64,000 nt of DNA, taken from positions 45,445,458 to 45,509,457 of the forward strand of contig JAVLUZ010000154.1 of assembly GCA_036768485.1 (NCBI GenBank). The letters run 5' to 3'. The notes beneath the pieces are model-generated. The model was not told the origin of the DNA. It did no database searches and saw nothing but the letters and a program-made list of their open reading frames with translations. Within the stretch, counting starts at the first letter, position 1; the number at the start of each line of letters is the position of its first letter. Shown piece after piece: positions 1-12,125 of this stretch. A program made the position numbers and the translations under genes. This stretch comes from Mermis nigrescens (lineage: Eukaryota > Nematoda > Enoplea > Mermithida > Mermithidae).

Positions 1-570
1 TTTTATCCATATTATTTTTATTTTTTTATATTTTTTAAAATTTTTTTATATTTTTTATCCATATTATTTTTATTTTTCCACATATACAAAGACTTCTCGG
101 GACCGTCTTTGTACATGTACAAAAGATTTTTGGGGAGACAAAAACTGTGAAAAAGGTGTAAATTCTCATTAATTTTCGGCGCTTCGCGCCAAAATGAAGT
201 AGTTTTGTTTTTTATATATCTTTACAATGGCATAAATTATATTTAGAAAGGAAAAATTTTAATTTTTCGGCGCTTCGCGCCGTTTTGAGACAATTTTTAG
301 TGGTTTTTGTCATCCAAAGCCCAAAAATTACACTATCAAAGGTAGGAAACCCCTGTTTTAATGCACTGAAAGCGCTACTGTACCATATTTTAGTATCAAA
401 ATTTTGCATGTAAAAAATGTACAAAGACTTTTGGGGACCATCTTTGTACATGTACAAAGGGACATTTTACAAAAAATCACTGCCCCCCCATTTTTAGGAA
501 AAAGATGCGTTTTTTGGCCTCTTTGCGTGTTTTTTGGCCAAGAATTGGAGGTCATTTAACCATCTCCCTT
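1..570. repeat. Dispersed repeat R1 (TACATGTACAAAG family), with TTTTTATA low-complexity start
   Basis: The first 75 bases are a T/A low-complexity run. The rest belongs to a dispersed family recognised by palindromic TTTGTACATGTACAAAGA, a stretch reading like AAAACTGTAAAAAGGTGTAAA, and one or two GGCGCTTCGCGCC hairpins (177-190 and 268-282). Related sequence recurs at 3,700-4,100, 19,530-19,610, 20,660-21,050, 26,900-27,700, 61,380-62,200 and 63,270-64,000. In three of those places it is the interior of hAT-type elements, so here it may be the remains of one whose ends lie outside the window. No credible coding sequence. Confidence 0.6.
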
Positions 571-2952
571 AAAAATGGCCGGGGACCCCCAAGTCAACTG
601 AAATTTCGAGTCGTTACATGTAATGTTGTATTGTATTAATGAGAAAAAATTAGAAGAACGGCGCTTTATTTTCAAAGAATTAGTGGGATTGTTCTAACCT
701 TCGGAAAAAGCTGTGAAAAATTTGTGCCAAAATTATTAATTTTGGAGAATTATTAATCTGGGCTGCGTTCTCCGAACTCTATCAGCTTTAAAGGTTTCAG
801 TCGCGTAATCAGTCTACTCTTGCATTAGGTTCGTTATTTCTAGGAATTTCCAGACATGCACAAGTGGGGGTTTAGTGGATAAACGATACATGGGCCTGAG
901 AGTCTAAGAATTGGGCAAAAGTCCAAAAACTTGCGAAAATGCTAAAAATTCAATTTGGGGGGTCCACCGTAATCTGCGGGGATATGTTGGAGTCTGTAGG
1001 TTTAATTCCAAACCTCTCCGCCTTCATGCCTTAGTGTGGTCTAAAGTCTAAAATGGTAACATGGGAAATTTTGTGGGGAAAATAAGGTGAATTGAAGACC
1101 AAGATAGGATAAAAATCGAAAATTTTATTTAAAAGTGCTTGAAATCGAATAGAACTGTTGATTGTTATAGTCTTTACGCTTTTTAAGCATTTATACCACT
1201 TTTTGAGGTCATATTGGCCCAAAAAGACACCGGCTGACCCTCTCTCAGACCGGCTATGCTTTGCCTCTATAATGATGTCCACGAATGGGTTTGGGGGGTC
1301 TGGGACCAGACATGCACGTGGTGTGTTTGCTGGGTCAAGCACCAGGATGGAAAAATGGGAAATTATCTCAGGACAATGAAGCAAAATGAAAGGAAACGCG
1401 GATGAAAATTTAGAAAAATTTTCAAAATGCTCTCTGTAATTGATCAGAAACTGCGTAATAATGTGGTCTTAATGCTATTTTAGCGCTTATACCAGTTTTT
1501 GAGGTCATTTTGCGAAAAAAAGCTCAATTCTTGACCATACCTCCCTCAGAACGGCTGACCTCCTTCCCCAAATCGACTATGCTGTGTATCTATGCTCTGG
1601 ACCCCCTAGAATTTGAAATACTCCCTCTCAGAATTTGAAATAAACCCTCCAAGAATTGAATTTTCGATGCTATTTTTGGTGATTTCGCCCTACTCGAACT
1701 TCCAAAATTCGACTGCTGCCCATCTATGATGAAGTCTGCGTTATTAATGTTCAAGTTATTAGTAACATCGCTTACATAACAAATCTAATCTGTTGATTCC
1801 GTCTCATCACGTTTACGAGCTGCAGCATACGCCCTCCGAAGCGCTGTTGAAAGAACTCCCTAAATGGAAATTTATCTAAAATATCCTTTTAATTGTGATG
1901 TTGTATAGATAGTTAGCCGTCTAGTTATTTCTTTTTGGAATATAATTTATAGCATAGTGACCATAGGTGGGCGGCACTAAAATTCTGGTGGCGCAAGATT
2001 TTTCAAAGGTCAAAAAATGGCTTTGGTGGTATGGCGAAAAAACAGCATTTTTCAACGTTCCTTATCGAGCACTATCCGTTGGCATCAAAAAATTGCTGAA
2101 AAAACAAAGAAAATTTCAAAAATTGAATTCTGGGAGGGTATTTAGGTTTCTCGGGGAAGTGCATAACCCCTAAACACGCTCAGGTGTGATAGTGACTTGT
2201 GATGTGTCTTAGTTGGCGATAAAAAGTACACTCTACAAATAATTACTCTCTTTAATCATTCAAGTGAACCTCGCAGGACAGCATAGGTCAATTCGGTCGA
2301 TAGATACTGTTAGGACTTGCAGTCTGTTTCGGAAAAAAGAAATCAGACTAAAATGGTTTCGAGAAAGTGTGAAAGTCGCTTATACACTCAACATACCATG
2401 CTCTATTATTTTTCCTATGCTCTGGTTCAAACCAATTTTGTAATCGATTGGATTGTCAGACGGGTTCCGTGAAAAGCAGTAAAAAATTAGTAATGGTGTC
2501 GTAAATTACATAAATTTTGTTATTTTTACTATATCCGCCGTCCATGTAGTTACCAATTAGTATGCACAATGTGTACTTATATTAGCACACGCATAGGTAC
2601 TCGTTATTTTTTGTATCAAGCGAGTATTTCACGCAAGTTTGGGTTGAAAGTAAAATCCAGAAATCGATGTGTGAAACTTGGAAAGGGAAACAGTGGGTGA
2701 AACGCGGAAGCACTTTGATGGCTAAAACTACTATAAATGAACGAATGACACCTGCCGAAATCGCCCTATCCCGTTTTCGGAGGAATTTACCCCGTCCCGT
2801 TAAGAACAGTATTTAGACCGTTCTACCGGAAAGGGTATGTATACTTATTGCTGAAAACGCCCTTGTCTTTTCTGGTTGTGGTATTTCTGTTGTTGAATAA
2901 ATTCAGGGCCCTGAATGAATAATTTCTTGCAGGAAAGTTGCCTTATATCTAT
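571..2952. other. Non-coding interval with diverged direct repeats
   Basis: No ORF in this stretch resembles a protein. Two diverged copies of a block of roughly 300 bp can be seen: around 1,200 and again around 1,497 the text reads TTTTGAGGTCAT followed by a run mentioning CGGCTGACC and CTATGCT. Shorter relatives occur near 5,850-5,940 and 6,370-6,500. The flanking AT-rich sequence shows nothing I can name. Confidence 0.4.
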
Positions 2953-5688
2953 AGTCTGTTTCACATAACTTCGTGTATAAATAAGAATTTTCGTCGACAT
3001 TAGGCCGAGGGTTACGATCAGTGATCGGACCGAGGGTACTTTTGGACCCTCGGCCTCGGCCGAGGCCGAGGCGCCTTAAAATCCTTGCCTCGGCCGAGGC
3101 CGAGGCCGAGGGTAATGCCGAGGGTCAAGCTTATATACCTTACCCATAAATAGTGCTCTTAGAATATTTTGTATGCACATGAGCTAGAGAATAATCGTAA
3201 TATTGAACACTTCATCGAATGTCATTTTCAATAATAGATTAAATGTGTGAAGGATTTATTGAATAAAGTCAGCAGAATGAAAGCATACTTAATTTAACAA
3301 GTTGCCGTCGAAGACTTGGAAAAGTTAATAAAAAATATGGCTGAACAAGCACTTAAAAACTTTATTACCATACATAAATAAGAAAACAGTGTCAAAGAAA
3401 TAAACGAACAAACAAAATAAGCTAAGTAAAGACAGAACTGTAGCCATTGTTGTGCTCGCTTCTGCAGTAATGCATGTTTAAACACGCTTTTTCAGTCATC
3501 CAATTCTGGTGTGGTAGGTAATATGACAGAAACTGCACTGTACTTCCTGATCATAGTTTCCCAAGGTCCAGAGTTGAGGAAAGGGTGAAATCCCAAAATG
3601 GTGGACCAGTAAATTAAGTAGTGTCTTTGTATGAGCGAACAAATTTTTGTAGATATTTTATATAAATATATTTTTTAAACATACACATTTTTACATACTG
3701 CCAGTGTGTGACCTGCAACCGGAATGCAGTCCTAAACAGTGTTTTTTTGTGGAAGATACCTTTTTACATGTACAAAAATGGTATCCAAAAGTCTTTGAAC
3801 AATTTGTACATGCAAATTTTTGTGTACTATTATAGTATGGTACAGTAGCGATTTAGTGTGGTAAAACAGGGGTTTTCGACCTTCGGTAGCGTATCTTAGC
3901 TAATTCCTGGGTCTCTGAATATTTGACATTTTTTCCATTCTTAATGCAAATTCTACTATTTTAAAGATATATAGGACAGACAATTACTGATGCGCCGAAA
4001 ATTTTCGGGAATTTTACACCTTTTTACAGTTTTTGTCTCTCCAAAAATCTTTGTGCATGTACAAAGACAGTCCTGAAAAGTCTCTGTACATTATGAAAAA
4101 TCTTTGCCGAATACAAAAAACCGTGGTCCTAAATGTGATAATTCGCCTGGATATAGTTCATAAGATTATTTAGCGCGAAGCGCCGAAATTTTTATGAGCT
4201 TTTGATGAAATTCACACATAAAACTTGACTGAGAAAGCTAAAACAACTTGTACTACAAAATCAGAAATATTACAGATATTGTAATATGCCAATTAAATCT
4301 TGTAATAAGCACTGCTGTGCTTAGAAATCCAATGCAACATCAGGATAAATTAGTCAACTTTATCTTTGAACGGCTAAATGTGCTGAGTTATTAAATAGTA
4401 CTTGCTTTGCATAAAATTTTTTAAAACAGTATAAATGGATACAAAAGATATTTAAATCTGCATAAAGATGCCTAGATTACACAAAAATTGATTTTTGAGT
4501 GTCTAATGCCTCTGCTTCAATCTGTATACAGTATATTAACGATATTTTGCGCGAAGCGCCGCAAATTTTTTGAAATTTCCTAAAAAATACTGAAAAACTA
4601 TATAATTAATATCACTTTGTCCAAGAAAGTATTTTAACATTGTATAAAAATGGCTCCAAAAAATGCACGAGCGAAAATTGATTTTTGGCAAAACCTGCAT
4701 TTATTGGCCATTTTTAGGTGCGTTTTTGCATTTTACGGCCGAAAATTCGTAGTCATTTACACCCTCTCCCATAAAAATGGCCCAAAACCATACGTGTAAC
4801 AGGAAGGGCTTTGGGGAATCCCCCACCCACCCAGGGTTAGACGTCCTCCCTAACCCTTCCCTCCAACGTCAGAAAATTTTGACCCACCCTCCCCATTTTT
4901 GGCGAAAATTTGCGCGTTGTTGGCCATTTTAGGTGCTTTTGCCATTTTTGACATAGAATTAGAGTCGCTAATACCCCAACCGAAATTTCTAGCCGTTACA
5001 TGTATGCCGAGGAGCCCCTCCCGAAAATTTTGAGCTGTTACATGCATGTTTTATTGTGACAGTTTGTCTATTTACCCTTGCTTACATTCAAAAATACTCT
5101 ATCACTTAGGGAAATTCTAATACTTAGCTGCACTTTTGCCATAGTAAAAATTAGGTTCAAAAATATTCAAAAGGTTTTCACCAAAAATCGTCTGACAGTG
5201 ACTTGAGTCTTGTACCCTGAGAGGAGAATAATAAACCTCCCTCACCCCTCCCTTCGGGAATGTGTGTTTCCGATCCATGTAGCAAGCATGAGAATTAAAA
5301 CTTAGTCATCACATGAATAATAAATTGGCACTTTGCTACATGTAACTTTGTGTAACTGGGTACGCGACTGAAACCACAAAAAAGTCTATAGGTAAAAAAT
5401 AGCCTTTGTACTGCAGATGCATTCTAAATAGTTAATATTCAACGGACATATTAAACTTATTCAAATTTGATTTTAACCCTCGGCGCCTCGGCACTTTTCA
5501 GCCTCGCCCTCGGCGCCGAGGCCGAGGCTCCAAAAAACGCCGAGGCTTGCCGAGGCCGAGGCCGAGGCCTCGGTCCGATCACTGGTTACGATATTTATAT
5601 ATCAGATCAATGCAATAATCGCAATCTGTCAGCTTATAGCCGTAAGATAGTTTTAAAATTTATGACCGAAGTTGTGTGAAACAGACTA
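2953..5688. mobile_element. Small MITE (TAGTCTGTTTCACA ends), split by a hAT-type insertion
   Basis: The left end at 2,953 (AGTCTGTTTCACATAACTTC) is the inverse of the right end at 5,669-5,688 (GAAGTTGTGTGAAACAGACT). Without the inserted hAT-type element at 3,019-5,584 the MITE is only about 160 bp. Unsplit relatives at 5,986-6,154 and 6,175-6,338 show the same body, including GGTTACGAT followed by ATATATCAGATCAATGC, and so serve as empty sites. TA-type termini (TATAGTC) suggest a Tc1/mariner-like mover, which is inference. Confidence 0.8.
3011..5592. mobile_element. hAT-type non-autonomous element, GGCCGA-rich ends, 8-bp target duplication
   Basis: The element proper is 3,019-5,584. It begins CAGTGATCGGACCGAGG and ends with the inverse CTCGGTCCGATCACTG. 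It is bracketed by an exact direct repeat GTTACGAT (3,011-3,018 and 5,585-5,592); 8-bp duplications are diagnostic of the hAT superfamily. Subterminal sequence is a palindromic GGCCGAG-type repeat at both ends. The interior has no transposase but carries R1 repeat sequence and a TACATGTAACGGCT-type block, matching the interior of the 25.95-kb element in reverse orientation. Insertion into the surrounding MITE is confirmed by the unsplit copy at 5,986-6,154. Confidence 0.92.
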
Positions 5689-5985
5689 CAGGTACATAGT
5701 ATTGATACTGGGTACATATTCTCATTTTCGTTGAATTACTCCCGTGTTTTGTTGGGTTCAGTCAGGGCCGGAATATGTTTCTCAAGAAAGAACACATTGT
5801 GCTCAAATCACCCTCTCTCTCCTTTTTCCGGGAAATGCTCCGCTTTAGAGTGGTCACACTTGCCGCCGGACATGGGTGGGTCCGGATTAACTTCCCTGAA
5901 AGGAAAAATGAGAAATTTTCAAGGAAAATGAAGGCAAAAAATTGATGAAAATGAAAAATTATCTACAAAAGTGAATGGAAATGAT

Positions 5986-6154
5986 TATAGTCTGTTTCAC
6001 ATGACTTCGTGCATAACTTTTATTAATTTTCATCCGTAGTAAGCCAAGAGGTTACGATAATTATATATCAGATCAATGCTATAATCGTTATCTGTCAGCT
6101 TATTGTCGGAGATAGTTTTTAAAATTTATGCACGAAGTTATGTGAAACACTATA
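5986..6154. mobile_element. Unsplit MITE copy (TATAGTCTGTTTCAC ends)
   Basis: Starts TATAGTCTGTTTCACATGAC and ends TGTGAAACACTATA in inverse orientation. It contains GAGGTTACGATAATTATATA, the uninterrupted version of the site into which the hAT element at 3,019 inserted. No coding capacity. Confidence 0.8.
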
Positions 6155-6174
6155 AATGTATGAACATACCTGTA

Positions 6175-6338
6175 AGTCTTGTTTCACATATGTAAGTTTG
6201 GGCTTTTAAGAATTTTCTCGAAAGTTAGACGACGTATTACGATACTTTATATAAAAATCAATGCTTATCTTAATCTGTCAGCTTATTGTCGGTCATAGCT
6301 TTTAAGATTTATGCCCGAACTTGTGTGAAACACGTTAC
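6175..6338. mobile_element. Diverged MITE copy of the same family
   Basis: Ends GTCTTGTTTCACATA and TTGTGTGAAACACG are inverse to each other. The body shares AATCTGTCAGCTTATTGTCG with the neighbouring copy. More diverged partial copies lie at about 13,760-13,850 and 54,740-54,835. Confidence 0.7.
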
Positions 6339-6589
6339 ACGTTTCATAATATGTAGCTTAATGAGGCCACTTCGTTCATAATAAGTCCTCTGGTTGACCC
6401 CCAGACCGTCCATACTGTTCATCTATGGTTTGAGCGAGACATCCACGTGGGGATATAGGGGTATCTAAACCATCTACAGTGTTAAAATGGGAAATTTTTT
6501 ATAACTGCAATGGAGGCATTTATTCAAAGGTGCTCGAACGAAATTGTCCACGCTTACCAGCAAACTTTTCTACAATCAATACGAGTTAG

Positions 6590-9500
6590 TACCAGGGGTT
6601 TAAACTTTACACTCTAGCGGATGAGTAAAAAACAGATTTTGTCCAGGATTTCTCTGCCAACTTTTTCGGTTAGGAGTTGGGATGGATTGAATAAAAAAGA
6701 AATATAGTAACTTTTAAGGGCTACACGCCGAAGCAAGCCGCGTTCAAAAAATGTAATATTGAGTTGTTTATGGGGGTGTAAAGTTCGAAATCTGTGGTGT
6801 AAAATGTCCAAAAAACAGGTTTTTTTCGTATTTTGATTGGTAAATCATATCAAATATTTTGCGGAACATAAGTTTGGCACATACAAACGTACTAAAATCA
6901 AAGGGCTACAAACTGGCCCGAACCGAATTTATTTACACTCAATAGGGCGTTAGGTACAGATTTTTAAAGTTTACAATGTGGTAGACAGTGAAAAATACAT
7001 ACGTGTTTGTCCATTTTTTTTGTTCGCCACTTTCTCTCTTCAAAAGTCGGGCGAGGTCGAATAGGATAGAAATGAAGTACTTTCTAAGGGGTACGCGTTA
7101 CAGCGAATCGCGTTTGTCGACATCAATATTTAGCTTTTTCCGGAGGTGTAAAGTCAAAAAAGTGGGGGAGTTAAACGTGTTTCTGTCTTGTTTTTTTCTG
7201 CCAAATTCTGGGTTATGAGTCTGGATATAATATCAAGTCTAAAAATTAACCAGAAGCCAAATGTAATACGCTAGTTTGAGTGCACTCAACAGTGGTGTAA
7301 AGTGCTTTACATCTGATATTTATTCATCCTCGGGCCATTGTGGAGACTTGATTTTTAATAAATGTTGATCGCAATATCAGAGTAATATCAGAATTACGAA
7401 TCCGACTGAAATTTTCTCTACACTCTGTGGTTGTGTAAAGTTGACACTGCATATTAACTTTAGTTCTAGAGCCTTACGGAAGCTTAATTTTTTAAAATGT
7501 TCTACGTAAAATCAGAATTGGGAATATGACAGTTAGTTTTCTCTACACTTATTAGTTGTGTAAAGTTTGCACTGCATATTAACTTTAGTTCTAGAACCTT
7601 ACGGAAGCTTAATTTTTTTAAAATGCTCTACGTAAAATCAGAATTGGGAATCTGACTGTTAGTTTTCTCTACACTTAGTAGTTGTGTAAAGTTTGCACTA
7701 TTCATTTGTTGTTAATATGTAGTTTATACTACAAATCTATTTTACTTCCAACTCTGATGGTTAGTGTTCCTTACACTTGATATTTGCGTAAAGTTTATGC
7801 TGAAAAACTTTGATCTGTTTAAATAATGTAAAGCTGTTTTGTTTAAAAAGGATAATGCTGTTGTTAAGAACAATATTGTTTTCCGCGTTCTTGGACTGCT
7901 GGCATTATTGTGGCATGTTATTGTATATGTTAGGTTGCGCGTTAGCGCGTACCTATAATATACTTGGGTACCCCTGACACCTGTGCACCCCCTACAGCTA
8001 TAACGGGACACTTCTGGATGGTGCGGTTTTTTTTAAGAGAGATAATAAAAAAATTCGCTGCCCGTGTTTTTTGTTTTTCTTAAAACTCAAAACTGACTGT
8101 GTAAAGAAGGTGTAAAGTTTTTGTGTAACGTTATAACATAGGACAAATTTTGGGACCTTTTTATCACAGCATGTGGACAACTGAGTATTGATGACTCGAA
8201 GAATTGAACAGCATAGGATTATAGAGGGGTGAATTCTACAGATGAACGTTTTTTTGTTTTTTGAAATTTGCATTAGTTCTCGAATGGCAGTGTAAAGAGT
8301 GCGAAAATCTGGGGGTGAAAAGGCACTTTTTGGTCGAGTTTTCAACCTGCTCATGTCTGATACTAACTCCGGTTATGAGTTTTTAAAATGTTTTTTGACA
8401 GAAATGTAGAGCGGATCAAGGGCTACATTCTGCATATAAGCAAAGTCTTCTACGCTCTATGGTGAGTTAGATCCTGGGGTTTAAAGTTTACACTTTAGTG
8501 GATGGTGTAAAAAACGGATTTTAAATAAAATTTCTCTGCCAAATTTTTCCGCTTATCAGTCAGGGTAAATTGAATACAGCAGTAATAGAGTGCCTCTCAT
8601 GGGCTACACATAGCAGCAAACCGCATTTAAAAAAACGCAATATTGAGTTATTTATGGGGTGTAAAGTTCGAAATCAGAGGTAAAAAATGGGCGAAAAAAC
8701 ACGTTTTCCCCGAATTTTGATTAATAAATCATACCAAATAATTTTTGCAAGAGAATTTCGGCACATAGGAATGTACTACGATGTAAAAGCTACAAATTGT
8801 ACCAAACCGAATTTCTTTAAACTCAATGGGGAGTTCGGTACGGAATTTTAAAGTTTACAGTGTTCTAAATGATGGAAAATACGTTTTTGTTGCGTTTTTT
8901 GTTCGCCACTTTCTCCGTCCAGAAGTCGGGATAAGTCCAATAGAATAAAAATAAAATGCTTTATATCGGGTGCATGTCAAAGTAAATTGTCTATACATTA
9001 ATATTTAGTGAGTGTAAAGTCAAAAATTTGGTGTTTAAAATGCGTTTCTGTCTTGTTTTTTCTGCCTGCTTCTCCGGTTATGAGTCAGGGACCCGATTAT
9101 CAAGTCTAGAAATGGACCCAGAACCAAATTTGATATGCCAGTCTGGTTAGTTTGCCCATAGAACATTATGGAGACTCAATTTTTTTCATAAATATTAATC
9201 GTAATATCGGAACAATATCAAAATTACGAATCTGACCAAAATCTTCTTTACACTAGGTGTTTACATGAGGTTTACACTACATATGTATTTATCTTCGTTT
9301 TTGAGCATTCCAGAAACCTAATTTTTTCCTGGAGTTTAGAAATTTTCAAAGAATCAAATGTGAGACGTCACGTAGGCGCGTTTGTTTACATCCAACAGTG
9401 ATGTAAAGTAGTTTACACTCATTGTTTATTTGTCTTCAGACCATTGTAGAGACATAATTTTTTTTATAAATGTTGATCATAATATCCGAGTAATATCAGA

Positions 9501-10230
9501 TTTACAAATCCGACTAGAATCCTCTTTACACTCGGTGGTTGTGTAAAGTTTACACTGCTAATTAATCTTCGTTCTAGAGCTTTGCGAAAACCTGAATTTT
9601 TTGCCGAAATCTGAAAATTTTCATGGAATCAAATAAGGGACGTCAGCTGGGCGCGTTCTTTTAAACTCAACATTGATGTAAAGTGATTTACATCTGTGTC
9701 TATTTGTCCTTAAACCGTTATGGAGACGTAATTTTTTTCACGAATGTTTATCGTAATATCCGAGTAATATCCAATTTACAAATCCGACTAAAATCTTCTT
9801 TACACTCGTTGCTAGTGTAAAGTTTACACTATATAATAAGCTCCATTCTAGAGCCTCACGGTAACTTATTTTTTCCCTAAAGTCGTAAAATATATATATA
9901 TATATGGAAACAGATGTGATACGTCTGCTAGGGGCGCATGAAGAGTAGTGTAAAGTGATTAACACCTAATGTTAATTTGTTCTTAGAACATTATAGAGGT
10001 TTCATTTCTTAATAAATGCTGATCGTTATATCAGAGCAATATCGAAATTGTTAATCCCTCTAAAATTCTTTACACTCTTGTGTAAAGTTTAAAATGTAGA
10101 TTAAGTTTTACTCTAGAAAGTTTGGAAGCATATTTCTTTACAGGATGTTCTACGTAACATAAGAATTACTAATCAGAATGTTTGTTTCTTCTACAACTAG
10201 TAGCTTTGTAAAGTTTAAACCATTCAATTA
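6590..10230. repeat. Satellite-like array built on GTGTAAAG / CTTTACAC
   Basis: About 3.6 kb made almost wholly of related blocks. Blocks of about 185 bp at 6,620-7,200 recur at about 8,490-9,060 (offset near 1.88 kb). Blocks of about 270 bp follow at 9,155, 9,425, 9,699 and 9,967, each with TATGGAGAC..., ATATCCGAGTAATATC and a palindromic GTGTAAAGTTTACACT. The second half of every block ends in GTGTAAAG or its inverse. Divergence between blocks is high, so the array is old. The ORFs inside it (for example 7,742-8,354 on the - strand) read through repeat units and are not convincing genes. No transposase or TIRs bracket it. Confidence 0.75.
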
Positions 10231-10299
10231 TTAGAAGAACCGCACAGTAAATGAAATCTACTATTGTATTTCCAAATCTTGCTAATTAAAAGTAGGGTA

Positions 10300-10901
10300 C
10301 TAGCAAAGAAAAATGCTCCGATGGAACAAAAAAGGGGAATATACTTGGGATTGTGAATTATCGAGGATGTAAAAGGAGGAGACTAGGAAAAATCTCCTTA
10401 TGTTATATGCCAAAAATCGCAAAATATGTTAAAAACCAGACTTTCTCTAAACAATGCAAAAAATCTAAGTATATTCTGCGGCCTTTGAAAAATGTAAAAG
10501 TTTAGTGAACAATTGTTGTAAACATGTGTAAAAGAGTATCTACATAAGGTCTGTTGCACGTCATCTTCCGTGTTTCCTACTGCTTTGAACCAACAATATC
10601 ATCGCTTGTCTTGAATGCATCGATATGTACTATTTCATTCAATTCGCTTAGCTACTGTATTGCTAATTCGCTGCTTGTTTCAATTAATGTTTTGGTAAAT
10701 AGTTTATTTCTATTGGGAGGCCGCAGAATATACTTCGATTTTTTGCATTGTTTAGAGAAAGTCTGGTTTTCAACATATTCTGCGATTTTTGGCATATAAC
10801 ATAGGGAGATTTTTCCTAGTCCCCTCCTTTTACATCCTCGATAATTCACAATCCCAAGTATATTCCCTTTTTTGTTCCATCGGAGCATTTTTCTTTGCTA
10901 G
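10300..10901. mobile_element. Long-arm foldback element, copy A
   Basis: The first ~190 bases (CTAGCAAAGAAAAATGCTCC onward) are repeated in inverse at 10,710-10,901 (ending GGAGCATTTTTCTTTGCTAG). The central ~200 bases have no recognisable gene. The left flank GCTAATTAAAAGTAGGGTA is repeated before copy B. TA lies on the left side, TG on the right, so a TA duplication is possible but imperfect. Confidence 0.8.
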
Positions 10902-10950
10902 TGTGTTTACTGACTGATGTACTGAAATCATGCTAATTAAAAGTAGGGTA

Positions 10951-11740
10951 CTAGCGAAGAATAATGCTCCGATGGAACAAAAAAGATAAATATACTTGGA
11001 ATTGTGGATTGTTAAGGATGTAAAAGAGAGGACAAGGAAAAAGCTACCTAAAGTCGCAAAATCTGATAAAAATCACACTTCCTTTAGGCAACGCAAAAAA
11101 TAAAAGTGTATTCTGCGGCCAACACATTAAAATAAACATTTAACCATAAAAATGATTGAAAAAGCAGCACGTTAGCTATGCAGTAGCTATGGGAAATGAT
11201 ATTGAGTAACAGTCTTTATAAGCCTATTGAATGAAATAGCAAACATCGATGCATCCGAAACAATTGAAGAATTTCTTGCTAAAACAGTAGGAAACGCGTG
11301 AGTTGACTTCAAACAGACTAAATTTAGGTACACTAGCATGCCCGTAACGACGGTGTGCACTAATCAATCGGCCCCTGCTTTGCTTGCTATAATGCTCATA
11401 ATAAAATGAAACAACTTTAAATACAATACACTTAGTTTTCTATCAATCAGGATACGAAGCTAGTCAGCGTTGCTACTTGCCAGCAATTTAAAAAAAGTAC
11501 ACATTATAGATTTCGTTTATACACTCCTATCTGAAACTTTGAAAATTATTTAAAAAGACACTTTTGAGAGGCCGCAGAATATACTTTGATTTCTTGCGTT
11601 GCTTATAGAAAGTGTGATTTTTATCAGATTTTGCGACTTTAGGTAGCTTTTTCCTCGTCCCCTTCTTTTACATCCTTAACAATCCACAATTCCAAGTATA
11701 TTCATCTTTTTTGTTCCATCGGAGCATTTTTCTTTGCTAG
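10951..11740. mobile_element. Long-arm foldback element, copy B
   Basis: Same arms as copy A (CTAGCGAAGAATAATGCTCC and its inverse at 11,740), flanked by TA on both sides. The central part corresponds to that of copy A but in the opposite orientation: GAATGAAATAG and CATCGATGCAT appear reversed relative to A. The two copies therefore differ by inversion of the spacer or by head-to-head insertion. Confidence 0.78.
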
Positions 11741-11974
11741 TATGAAAATATACCAATCAATTTATGTACGATTCATGACACATATGCATACTTTGTACAC
11801 GTAAAAGAATGACAGACTCGTTATGCTGTAGCAGCAGTGTAAAAAAGCCGCAAAAATTTGTCATCATGAGTACAATTTTGCCGTAAGTAAGTAGGATTTT
11901 TCGTGAAGCTCTTAAGGCTTTAAAATACATAATTGTATAGGCTAGCATGAACCCTCGGCTTGAAGTTCCAAGGG

Positions 11975-12125
11975 CCTTGTGAAGGACGTATTGTGCGGGG
12001 GGGCGAATTGTGTGGGGGCGAGTTGTGGGAGGCGAGATGTTGGGGTGAGATGTGTGGGGTCGAGATGTGGGGGGCGAGTTGTTTGGGGGCGTAGGGGCGA
12101 GTTGTGGGGGGCCGAATTATGGAAC
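11975..12125 (+). repeat. G-rich minisatellite (about 15-bp GGGGGCGAGTTGTG units)
   Basis: Around ten irregular units of GGGGGCGAGTTGTGG and variants with AGATGT. The 119-residue ORF read through it (11,979-12,338) is glycine/arginine/cysteine-biased only because of the repeat and is not annotated as a gene. It sits about 1.3 kb upstream of the exon at 13,395. Confidence 0.8.
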
